Assembly (NCBI GenBank): GCA_035631315.1
Contig: DASQIZ010000107.1
Location: 62,001-126,000 of the forward strand
Length of the DNA stretch: 64,000 nucleotides
Origin: 40CM-2-70-7 sp035631315
Lineage (GTDB): Bacteria; Gemmatimonadota; Gemmatimonadetes; Gemmatimonadales; GWC2-71-9
Direction of reading: 5' to 3'
Position 1 is the first letter of the stretch. Each line of letters begins with the position of its first letter. The notes below the pieces were generated by a model that searched no databases, had not been told where the DNA came from, and saw only the letters and a list, made by a program, of their open reading frames with translations. The position numbers and the translations under genes are program-made. Shown here one piece after another: positions 43,165 through 50,503 of the stretch.

Positions 43165-43593
43165 ATGAAAAACGCCAACGGCTTTCGCGTACTATTTGTC
43201 GCAGGCTTTGGGCCGATCGTACCCGACCGAGCCATGAGTCAGGATCTGTACGGAAAGGCGATGCACATTGCCTTTAGACAAGAGGGTGACGGGTACCTCC
43301 ATACCGAGGCGCTGGAGGGAACAAAGAGTTTCGCGCTGTGGCCCCTGTCCCAAGCAGCCCTGTCCTGCTTTGGAGAAGAGTCTTGGCCGACCGACGTTAC
43401 CGTCCCACAGGCCTGGTTGGAGTTCGACGTGGACGATGTCGAGCGGGCAACCGTGGCTCTCGAGGCACGCGGTTATCGGATGCTCATCAAGAACAAGAAA
43501 GAGCCATGGGGTCAAGTCGTCTCGCGGTTCCTCTCCCCAGAGGGTCTATTGCTGGGCCTGACGTTCACTCCATTGTTTCGGAAAAAGACCTGA
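43165..43593 (+). CDS. VOC/glyoxalase-fold protein
   Basis: ATG 43165 follows AAAGGAGGAG at the right distance; 142 aa. The fold is suggested by the N-terminal strand GFRVLFVAGFGPIVPDRA, a central AWLEFDVDDVERATVALEAR and the C-terminal WGQVVSRFLSPEGLLLGLTF. These match the paired beta-alpha-beta-beta-beta units of bleomycin-resistance/glyoxalase proteins. Whether it is a metalloenzyme or a binding protein is unclear. The 240 nt before it hold no convincing gene. Confidence 0.82.
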   Translation: MKNANGFRVLFVAGFGPIVPDRAMSQDLYGKAMHIAFRQEGDGYLHTEALEGTKSFALWPLSQAALSCFGEESWPTDVTVPQAWLEFDVDDVERATVALEARGYRMLIKNKKEPWGQVVSRFLSPEGLLLGLTFTPLFRKKT

Positions 43594-43624
43594 CCGGAGC
43601 AGTCCCCTCGAGACGGATCACCTA

Positions 43625-44077
43625 ATGACCGACGTCCGGACCGTATCACGTCACGACGCCGACGCGTGGCTCAAACTGCGGCGAGAGCTGTGGCCAGACG
43701 AGTCGGCTCGAGACCATGAACTCGCGGTGAGGGAGTACTTCACGGGCCCCCGCGGCGTACCGAGGGAGGTACTCGTGGCCGTGGACCTAGATGGGAACGT
43801 CGTGGGGTTTGCCGAGCTCTCTATTCGCAATGTCGTAGACAACTGCACTACCGACCGGGTCGCCTACCTCGAGGGATGGTGCGTCGCTCCCACATCAAGA
43901 AGAAGGGGGATCGGGCGAGTCCTGATCGAGGAAGCCGAACGGTGGGCTGTGAGGCAGGGATGCACGGAGTTCGGCTCGGACACGAATCTCGACAACCCGG
44001 CCGCAGCCGCAGCGCATCGGGCGCTGGGGTTCATCGAATCCGGGCAGGTGCGGAACTTCCGAAAAGACATCGGATGA
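43625..44077 (+). CDS. AAC(6')-like aminoglycoside N-acetyltransferase
   Basis: 150 aa of GNAT fold. The order WLKLRRELWPD, VGFAELSIRNVVDNC, VAYLEGWCVAPTSRRRGIGR, EFGSDTNLDNPAAAAAHRAL and GFIESGQVRNFRKDI closely follows chromosomal AAC(6')-I enzymes, which acetylate the 6' amino group of aminoglycosides. The acetyl-CoA motif R-x-x-G-x-G is intact. The family match is good; activity on any drug is inferred. It follows the VOC gene by 31 nt. Confidence 0.85.
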   Translation: MTDVRTVSRHDADAWLKLRRELWPDESARDHELAVREYFTGPRGVPREVLVAVDLDGNVVGFAELSIRNVVDNCTTDRVAYLEGWCVAPTSRRRGIGRVLIEEAERWAVRQGCTEFGSDTNLDNPAAAAAHRALGFIESGQVRNFRKDIG

Positions 44078-44100
44078 TCGTTTCGCGCCTGGTCGTCTCC

Positions 44101-44171
44101 GGTCCCCATATTTCTCCCCATTTTCAGCCGCGCATGTTGCCGTAGTTCGGGATGCTGGCCCGCGCAGGATG
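44101..44171. repeat. 71-bp island repeat, copy 1
   Basis: It lies 24 nt after the acetyltransferase stop. It aligns gap-free with 46561-46631, with about 12 mismatches by hand count, most in the middle. The shared blocks are TTTCTCCCCATTTTCAGCC and CCCGCGCAGGATG. The rest of the gap to 44349 shows no gene. Confidence 0.75.
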
Positions 44172-44349
44172 GGCCTCTAATGTGGGGAATCGCTGGCGCC
44201 GCTCAACAAATGGCGACTGAGCGTCGTTTCAGGTGAAGATGGTTGGACCTCGATCGTACGCCGCGTCCGCTCAAGGCGCACTTCTTGGGCGGTTCCACGG
44301 CATGCCGATAGCTCTGCAGACGTGTATCCCCCGAAAACCACAGCGCCCA

Positions 44350-44580
44350 CTAGTCTCGTGACGTCGACGCGGCCCGTCCGAGCATCCGAAAGGCCCAGAA
44401 ACTCAGCGCGGCATTCGCAAGCACGATCAGGGTCAGTCCAATCGCAATCAAGGACTCCAGGTTGGTTCCGCTGCACTTAGCGACGAACCGAGCGATCGCC
44501 CCGATGGCAAGGAAGGCAAGAAAGTGACCCAAGGCGAACAATCCGAAGAGCGTCCCCGTTAGACGTAGATACAGCCTCAT
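44350..44580 (-). CDS. Small membrane protein (76 aa)
   Basis: Two hydrophobic helices are evident (GTLFGLFALGHFLAFLAIG and LIAIGLTLIVLANAALSFWA), with a short Arg-rich end. No family is recognised. Its length, clean helix pattern and position in a gap on the minus strand support a real gene. Function unknown. Confidence 0.6.
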   Translation of the reverse strand: MRLYLRLTGTLFGLFALGHFLAFLAIGAIARFVAKCSGTNLESLIAIGLTLIVLANAALSFWAFRMLGRAASTSRD

Positions 44581-44867
44581 GACTTGATCCCTTCGTTCGT
44601 TTCATCATCCTGCATCCCGCGTCGAAGCGGTCAAGGGAGACACGGCGGGGTGCACGCATCCCGCGCCGAAGGCCGATTCCGACACGCCGAGTCGCGTCCT
44701 ACCAACGTTTCTGTCCCGCTTCATCTTCTTGATACCCATTTCATTCCCCTCATGCTGCCTTTGGTTGTTCTTCTCGCCATCCATTCGCAACCCCCAACGG
44801 GGGGCCAATCTCGTACGCGGGACACTCAGCCCTGGCACAGCTCCTCATCTGCGAAAGGAACATCGCT

Positions 44868-45464
44868 ATGTCGAAGGTGATCGCGCTCATGTCCATGTCG
44901 CTCGACGGGTATGTCGCCAACCTCAACGACGGCGTGGCTGAAGTGTTCAATTGGTACTTCACATCTGGGAACGTCGAATTCCAAAGCGGTGGGTCGGACC
45001 CAATGACGTTCAAGGTATCCATGCAGAGCGCAGGGCACCTTCGGGGCCTCGCGTCCGAGGTCGGTGCCGTACTCACCGGACGACGGACATTCGAGGTGGC
45101 CCACGGCTGGGGCGGCAACAACCCGTGGGGTCCGGCATTTGTTCTGACCCACCAGATCCCCGCTGGATGGCCGCGCCCCAACTCGACGGTCCACTTCGTG
45201 ACCGACGGCCTCGAAAGGGCCGTTAAGCAAGCCAAAGCTGCGGCGAGTGGGAAATCTGTCGGTGTGCACGGAGCCGACACGATCCAGCAGCTGTTGAACG
45301 CCGGTCTCCTCGACGAAATCCACGTCGACATCGCGGCGGTTCTTCTTGGCTCCGGCGTTCGGCTCTTTGACCACCTCAACGCCACTCCGGCCGTCCTCGG
45401 CAACCCAACGGTGATCGCGGGCGTCGGCGTCACCCACCTGCGCTACCCGCTCCGAAAGTCATGA
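44868..45464 (+). CDS. Dihydrofolate reductase-like / RibD C-terminal family protein
   Basis: 198 aa with AAAGGAAC upstream. It opens KVIALMSMSLDGYVANLNDG, has GAVLTGRRTFEVAHGWGGNN and VHFVTDGLERAVKQAKAAA, and then GVHGADTIQQLLNAGLLDEI and LLGSGVRLFDHL. It is the second DHFR-fold member in the island, from a clearly different subgroup than the one at 39535. Presumed NADPH-dependent reductase; substrate unknown. Confidence 0.9.
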   Translation: MSKVIALMSMSLDGYVANLNDGVAEVFNWYFTSGNVEFQSGGSDPMTFKVSMQSAGHLRGLASEVGAVLTGRRTFEVAHGWGGNNPWGPAFVLTHQIPAGWPRPNSTVHFVTDGLERAVKQAKAAASGKSVGVHGADTIQQLLNAGLLDEIHVDIAAVLLGSGVRLFDHLNATPAVLGNPTVIAGVGVTHLRYPLRKS

Positions 45465-45535
45465 GTATCGCCGAGGCGTAGATTTTCACGTCGCTCAAGA
45501 CCGCCACGAGCACCGCCCTTGAGGGGACTATTGAA

Positions 45536-46507
45536 ATGAAGGCAGCCGTATTACACGCGCAGGGACAGCTCCCCCGATTTGAAGATTTTCCTGATCCACA
45601 CCCGGGTGAGAACGAAGTGCTCATCACGGTAAGGGCCGCCGCCCTGAAGAACGTTGACAAGGCAATGGCGAGCGGCACCCACTACGACGCTCATCACGAG
45701 CTGATGCCGTCCATTTGTGGCGTGGATGGCGTCGGCATTCTCGACGACGGTTCTCGGGTCTTTTGCGGAGGTGCCCGGCCGCCTTACGGTATGATGGCTG
45801 AGCGAACAGTCGTATCCAGGCGTAGGTGCCTGCCCGTTCCTGATGCCCTCGACGACAACACCGCAGCAGCTTTGCCGAATCCAGCACTATCGTCGTGGCT
45901 CCCCCTCGTTTGGCGAGCAAGGCTCGAGCGCGGTGAGACGGTCTTGATCCTCGGTGCGACTGGGGTTGCTGGAAAGCTTGCCATTGAGATCGCAAAGCAT
46001 CTGGGTGCGGGACGGGTCGTTGCGGCGGGCCGGAACAGACAAATCCTCGAAACGCTGCCTAGCCTGGGAGCGGACGCGACCATTGACCTCGGTCAGCCCG
46101 ATCAGCAGCTGATTCAGATTTTTCAGGATCAAGTCCGCCAGAAGCACTTCGACATTGTTCTCGACTATGTGTGGGGTCATCCGACGGAGGTTCTCCTTCG
46201 GGCCCTGACCGGCCGCGATGTGATGGCCGAGGGCACCAGGCTCCGCCTAATCGAAATTGGGGAAATGGCTGGCCCAGCTATCCTTATGCCCGCTGCTGCG
46301 CTCCGTAGCTCTGGAGTTGAGATCTACGGGAGCGGCGGTGGCAGCAGCATTCCCCACACCGCAATTTTTGAGACCTTCCCGCAGCTTTGGGCGTTGGCGG
46401 CAAGCGGTAAGCTCCGCGTTGACACCGAAGGAGTACCGCTGGAGGACGTCGAACGGGCTTGGCAACGGACCGACTTGGCGGGTCGAAGGCTCGTCATTAA
46501 CCCATAG
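45536..46507 (+). CDS. MDR-type quinone oxidoreductase / zinc-independent alcohol dehydrogenase
   Basis: 323 aa. It opens with MKAAVLHAQGQLPRFEDFPD, contains GENEVLITVRAAALKNVDK, and has the nucleotide-binding motif VLILGATGVAGKLAIEIAKHL near residue 138, followed by GAGRVVAAGRNRQILETLPS and LGADATIDL. Zinc-ligand cysteines are not evident, so it belongs with the quinone-reductase-like branch. It uses NADPH. The substrate is unknown. Confidence 0.88.
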   Translation: MKAAVLHAQGQLPRFEDFPDPHPGENEVLITVRAAALKNVDKAMASGTHYDAHHELMPSICGVDGVGILDDGSRVFCGGARPPYGMMAERTVVSRRRCLPVPDALDDNTAAALPNPALSSWLPLVWRARLERGETVLILGATGVAGKLAIEIAKHLGAGRVVAAGRNRQILETLPSLGADATIDLGQPDQQLIQIFQDQVRQKHFDIVLDYVWGHPTEVLLRALTGRDVMAEGTRLRLIEIGEMAGPAILMPAAALRSSGVEIYGSGGGSSIPHTAIFETFPQLWALAASGKLRVDTEGVPLEDVERAWQRTDLAGRRLVINP

Positions 46508-46560
46508 GCGTTTGACGCGGCCCTCCGTCCAGGCGCGTGTTTTCTGGATTCCGAGATTGA

Positions 46561-46631
46561 GGTTCCCATGTTTCTCCCCATTTTCAGCCGCGCATCTTGC
46601 AGTTATTTGGTGTGTGGACCCGCGCAGGATG
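46561..46631. repeat. 71-bp island repeat, copy 2
   Basis: It starts 54 nt after the oxidoreductase stop, in the same orientation and a similar place relative to a plus-strand gene end as copy 1. See copy 1 for the alignment. Confidence 0.75.
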
Positions 46632-46676
46632 CGCGCGTTTTCGACGAAAACTGCTGCAGGATGCGCGAAAACGGGG
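46576..46676. repeat. Large imperfect inverted repeat with nested palindrome
   Basis: The left arm 46576-46602 (CCCCATTTTC..GCGCATCTTGCAG) is nearly the reverse complement of the right arm 46654-46676 (CTGCAGGATGCGCGAAAACGGGG). Between them lies a perfect 15-nt palindrome GTTTTCGACGAAAAC (46637-46651). GCAGGATGCGCG occurs twice (46624 and 46656). The left arm is part of repeat copy 2. Together they could fold as a long hairpin. The remaining gap to 46860 is featureless to me. Confidence 0.65.
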
Positions 46677-46868
46677 GGTACCACGCAGGGTTCGGGACCA
46701 GGCGAGTTAACCGCAGGGTTGCCTCGCCTGGTGCCGGACCAGGCTCGGTGAGATGTTGGTGACTGACTACGCCAGTAGCGGCCACTTTGCCGTTGCTTTG
46801 ACGGTCCATTCGCGCCGATGCATCACCATCCTGCTTCCGGCGTGCTCATAAAGACCACAAGAAAGGCA

Positions 46869-46885
46869 GCCCCGCATAGCGGGGC
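46869..46885 (-). terminator. Hairpin downstream of the cargo tRNA-Lys
   Basis: GCCCCGC, loop ATA, GCGGGGC is a perfect 7-bp stem. On the minus strand it lies about 57 nt after the tRNA end and is followed by TGCCTTTCTT, a weak T-rich tail. It is a plausible terminator for the tRNA transcript. Confidence 0.5.
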
Positions 46886-46941
46886 CGAGTTTGGAGACCG
46901 GTGCGACCTTAGTCCAAACGTGCCGTTGATAGGAACTAGAG

Positions 46942-47014
46942 TGCGCCCGGATGGGATCGAACCATCGACCTAGCGGTTAAAAGCCGCTTGCTCTACCAAC
47001 TGAGCTACGGGCGC
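46942..47014 (-). tRNA. Intact cargo tRNA-Lys (TTT)
   Basis: The minus strand gives acceptor GCGCCCG/CGGGCGC, TA, a D-arm GCTCAGTTGGTAGAGC, anticodon stem AGCGG/CCGCT with loop CTTTTAA (anticodon TTT), variable AGGTC, T-arm GATGG-TTCGATC-CCATC and discriminator A: 73 nt with no mismatch. It differs from the split host tRNA-Lys in both stems, so it is not a local duplicate. It lies inside the island, 168 bp from the right core, in the same orientation as the broken host gene. Confidence 0.97.
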
Positions 47015-47041
47015 GGCCTGACAAACTTAAGCAGTTTACGA

Positions 47042-47077
47042 GAGCAGCGGACTCGAGGTGGCACGAGCCCGCTGCTC
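47042..47077. terminator. Stem-loop between host tRNA half and cargo tRNA
   Basis: GAGCAGCGG (47042-47050) pairs with CCGCTGCTC (47069-47077), and inside it CTCG pairs with CGAG. On the plus strand it is followed by TTGTTT. It may limit read-through between the ends of the island and the tRNA, or belong to the attachment region. Confidence 0.4.
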
Positions 47078-47078
47078 T

Positions 47079-47099
47079 TGTTTACCCATTTGTTTACCC
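47079..47099. promoter_or_regulatory. Candidate integrase arm sites, right end
   Basis: Two TGTTTACCC copies (47079-47087 and 47091-47099, 12-bp spacing) lie about 83 bp from the right core, matching the pair at the left end. Confidence 0.6.
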
Positions 47100-47181
47100 G
47101 TCCGTACGACACCATACGACACACAGAGGCCCGCAAGTGCCTATAACCACTCACTCGCGGACCTCTGAGCACAGGCGGTAG

Positions 47182-47223
<42 letters not shown>

Positions 47224-47378
47224 GTGCGCACCAAAATAACATGAGCCCCCGGGCCATGCCGAACGGTCATGGGACTCCCCCGCACCCGGTATTGGAACCC
47301 CGCATCCCCTCCCCGCTACACTGTGCCCCGGATCGGCGCGGCACCCCGCCGCGCCCAGGTACCCCTCAGGGAGGAACC

Positions 47379-47798
47379 GTGTACGCAGGCTTGATTGCAA
47401 TCCTCATGCTTTTCCAGCCGGCCGCGAAGACCGCCGGTTGCGTCGTCGTCGTGAACGACGCCAACCAGTTCTATACCGCCTCTGCGGCACAGGTTGCCGA
47501 CCTGTTCCTCGCGAAGCGCACGACGTGGCAGAACGGTACCGCGGTGACCGCGGTCGATCAGATGCCCGAAGCACAGGTGCGCGAGGAGTTCTCGGTCGCC
47601 GTCCTGGGCCGTCCGCTCCAGGCCGTGCAGGCCTACTGGCGCGCCAAGGTGTACCGCGACGAAGCCACGCCTCCGGCCGAACTCGCCAACGACCAGGCTG
47701 TGATCGACTACGTCAAGACGCACCCGGCCGCGATCGGGTACGTCACGCCTGACGCCGACCTTCCGGCCGGTGTGCATGCGGTGGTGGTGACGCGGTAA
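47379..47798 (+). CDS. Small phosphate-binding-like periplasmic protein
   Basis: GTG 47379 has GGGAGGA upstream; 139 aa. A signal peptide (residues about 1-20) is followed by VVVVNDANQFYTASAAQVAD and LFLAKRTTWQNG. The final part has VIDYVKTHPAAIGYVTPDAD, the pattern of PstS-like substrate-binding proteins (one lobe only). Such short proteins are common next to regulators or sensors. It does not have the full two-lobe transporter receptor length. Confidence 0.75.
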   Translation: MYAGLIAILMLFQPAAKTAGCVVVVNDANQFYTASAAQVADLFLAKRTTWQNGTAVTAVDQMPEAQVREEFSVAVLGRPLQAVQAYWRAKVYRDEATPPAELANDQAVIDYVKTHPAAIGYVTPDADLPAGVHAVVVTR

Positions 47799-47805
47799 GG
47801 AAGCA

Positions 47806-49740
47806 CTATGCTCTGGCCCGGCGCGCGCGAGCCCTTCGGGGGGAACGCGTCGCGCCGGTTCCCGGCGTCCGAGCAGCCCGCCGGAACGCCTCCAACACGG
47901 CGCGCAACGCCAGACTCGGCTCCCCCCGCCGTCGCAACAAGTTCAAGCCCCACGGCAGGTCGAAGCCGACCAGGGGGACCGCGACCGTCCCGCCCGGCGG
48001 CCGCCGCCGGTGTGACTTGAACCCCAGTCCCCAACCCTTCCCCCGCGCCACCAGGGCCCAGATGGCCTGAAGGCCGTCGTGGGTGCCATCCACTCGCGGG
48101 ATCAGCCCCGCGTCGTGCAGCGCGTCAAACACCAGGTCGTAGAATGCGGGGTGGAAGGCCCGGTCGGGGAACAGAAACGGAATGTCGGCCAAGTCGGCCG
48201 GCTTCACGCGCCGCCGCGCGAGCGGATGATCGGCCGGCAGGAGGGCCATCTGCAGTCGATCCTCGAACATGTGCTCCACGATCAAGCCCGGATACGTGGC
48301 TCCGGGATGGGCGTGCGCCAGGCCGAGGTCAATATCTCCACGAATGATGGCAGGAGCCTGCTGGGGTGTCGGGATCTCTTCGATCACGACGTGCACGTGC
48401 GGGTGCCGTTGCGCCAGATCGGTCAGGACGCGGGCGAGCATCTCACCGGTCGTCACGGTGGCCACCGCCCCGATGACACAGCGTCCCTCCATTCCTCTCC
48501 GCGCACGCGTCGTGTCGAGGACGATCTGCTCGAGGCCCGCGAGAATCCCAGGGCATTCTCCGGCCAGCGAATTCCCCGCCGCCGTGAGGTGGACGCCTCG
48601 CGCGGTCCGCTCGAGCAGGGGAAGCCCGATCGCGTGCTCGAGCTCTTTGAGCTGCCGCGAGAGCGCGGGTTGCGTCACGCCCAGCCGCTCGGCCGCGCGG
48701 CCGATGGTCTGCGCGGCCGCAACCTCGAGCAGCGCCCGGAGGTGGCGGATTTCGAGGAGCGCCGGGACGGAGCCAAGCGGGGCGTGTCGCACTTTGCGCA
48801 CGGGCGGTGGCGGCGGGAGCTGGGGGTCACGCCGCAGGCAGGCGTGCGGATGATCGCGGACGGCATCGAGGATCCGCTCGAGGACCCTCCGCAGCACCGG
48901 TCTCTGATCGTCACGACGCCAGATCGCGGCCGCCCGAACTTTGGGAGCGGCGTCCGCCAACGCGACCACGGCGGTGCCCTGAGGCGGTGAGACCGAGCGG
49001 GCCCTGCCGATGAGCGACCATCCACGGCCGGCGGACACGGCCAGGTGACCGTCGCGCAGGCCGACGTCGACCACCAACAGGGGCGACCGCAAGCCACCCT
49101 GCCGCAGCACTGCCATGACTTCATCGAGGACGCCGGGCGCCAGGGCGCGCTGCGGGATGATGAGGGGGTAGTCACCCAGATCCGCCAGCTTCAACCGCCG
49201 CTTCCCCGCCAGTGGATGCCCGTGATGCACGATGATGTGATCGAGGTACTCATCCCACAGCGGCTCCGTGATCAGCTCCGGATCATCCTCCGCCGCCATC
49301 GCCAGTGCGATGTCGATCGCGCCCGAACGGACCTGCTCCACCGTGTCCGGTGGATCGAAGTCCTCCACGGTCAGCGTGATTTCCGGGTCCTCCTGGCGCA
49401 GCCGCTCCTCCACCGTCGCGGGGATCCCCGCCGCGATGATGGTCAGCATCGCCCCGATGGAGACGCGCCCCCGCCGGCCTTCCCTCGTCGCCTCGGCCCG
49501 GTCGATCGCGAAGCCGAGGGTGACCAGGAGGTTGGCGGCACCGCGCGCGAAGGCCTGACCCGCCGCCGTCGGGGTCACGCCTTTGGAATGACGCTCGAGC
49601 AGAGGGACACCGAGCTCGCGCTCGAGCTCGTGGACCTGGCGGGAGAGGGCGGGCTGGGCGAGGTGGGCGCGCGCCGCGGCGCGGGAGAGGCTTCGCGTCT
49701 CTGCGACGGCGATGAAGTTCCTGAAATCCCGAAGGAGCAT
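47806..49740 (-). CDS. Tandem LysR-family regulator (two complete LysR units fused)
   Basis: 644 aa in one frame. Unit 1 (about 1-300) has the helix-turn-helix FIAVAETRSLSRAAARAHLA, QPALSRQVHELERELGVPLL and an effector domain. A Pro-rich link (DPQLPPPPPVRK) follows. Unit 2 (about 325-625) repeats the layout: LRALLEVAAAQTIGRAAERL, VTQPALSRQLKELEHAIGLP and ARGVHLTAAG, then a second effector domain. LysR proteins normally have one unit of about 300 aa. The C-terminus is Arg/Ala-rich. The fusion would place two DNA-binding domains on one chain. Confidence 0.93.
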   Translation of the reverse strand: MLLRDFRNFIAVAETRSLSRAAARAHLAQPALSRQVHELERELGVPLLERHSKGVTPTAAGQAFARGAANLLVTLGFAIDRAEATREGRRGRVSIGAMLTIIAAGIPATVEERLRQEDPEITLTVEDFDPPDTVEQVRSGAIDIALAMAAEDDPELITEPLWDEYLDHIIVHHGHPLAGKRRLKLADLGDYPLIIPQRALAPGVLDEVMAVLRQGGLRSPLLVVDVGLRDGHLAVSAGRGWSLIGRARSVSPPQGTAVVALADAAPKVRAAAIWRRDDQRPVLRRVLERILDAVRDHPHACLRRDPQLPPPPPVRKVRHAPLGSVPALLEIRHLRALLEVAAAQTIGRAAERLGVTQPALSRQLKELEHAIGLPLLERTARGVHLTAAGNSLAGECPGILAGLEQIVLDTTRARRGMEGRCVIGAVATVTTGEMLARVLTDLAQRHPHVHVVIEEIPTPQQAPAIIRGDIDLGLAHAHPGATYPGLIVEHMFEDRLQMALLPADHPLARRRVKPADLADIPFLFPDRAFHPAFYDLVFDALHDAGLIPRVDGTHDGLQAIWALVARGKGWGLGFKSHRRRPPGGTVAVPLVGFDLPWGLNLLRRRGEPSLALRAVLEAFRRAARTPGTGATRSPRRARARRARA

Positions 49741-49819
49741 CGGACTCCTAGGCCATGCGCCGGCGGTATCGAACCCCTAGCGGATCGGTATTTCCTGCTG
49801 ACCGACCCGTTCCTCTATC

Positions 49820-50503
49820 ATGACCGTCGACGATTTCACGCCCCTCCGGGCGAGGAGTGACCTTACGTTGACCGAAACCTTACCGCTAGAGGCCTGCGAG
49901 CCGGGGCGCCATTTGAGCGCTCTGCGCGAAGTGGCCCATACCGCCAGCCGGGCGGCCTCTGGAGCACTCTCCCGGTCCCTGCGCCGTCGCGTGACGGTCA
50001 CGGTTCCGGAGTTCGCCGTCTCCCTGCTGGAACAGGTTCCCGCGGTGCTCGGCCATGCTGGGCGTCCGTTGGTGGCCGTCACCGCCCAGCTGCTGGGCGA
50101 CATCTCGGGTCCCCTGGCGTGGATCATGTCCGCCCCCGAGGCGCAGCGGTTGGCGGGCGCCCTGATGATGCGTGATGCGGTATCGGTTTCGCTGGACGAC
50201 GACGCGATTCACGCGGTGCTGACGCGGAGCGCGCACACGCTCGCGGCCGCGTATGCCGACGTCCTGGGTGCGCTCACGCATGGCGTGGTCTTTCTCTCGG
50301 TGCCCGAGCTGGTCGTCGGCCCGCTCGATCGACTGCTCGCCCGTCCCCAGGTCACATCCGATCCCCGCCACCCGAATCAGCTGAGTGTCTGCGTCGGGTC
50401 CCGGCTGACGTTCGACGACCAGGCGACCACGGTGATGGGACACCTCGTGTTCATGCCTCATCATCCCGCCTTCGGTCGCATTCTTCGCGCCCTGGCGGAC
50501 TGA
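49820..50503 (+). CDS. CheC/CheX-like protein
   Basis: 227 aa. Two CheC-type motif regions are recognisable by position: LREVAHTASRAASGALSRSL and VLTRSAHTLAAAYADVLGAL. However, the catalytic E-x-x-N pair of CheC phosphatases is replaced (E-V-A-H and R-S-A-H), so phosphatase activity is doubtful. The gene ends in TGATG, overlapping the hybrid kinase start by one base, so it probably modulates or docks with that kinase. Confidence 0.7.
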   Translation: MTVDDFTPLRARSDLTLTETLPLEACEPGRHLSALREVAHTASRAASGALSRSLRRRVTVTVPEFAVSLLEQVPAVLGHAGRPLVAVTAQLLGDISGPLAWIMSAPEAQRLAGALMMRDAVSVSLDDDAIHAVLTRSAHTLAAAYADVLGALTHGVVFLSVPELVVGPLDRLLARPQVTSDPRHPNQLSVCVGSRLTFDDQATTVMGHLVFMPHHPAFGRILRALAD

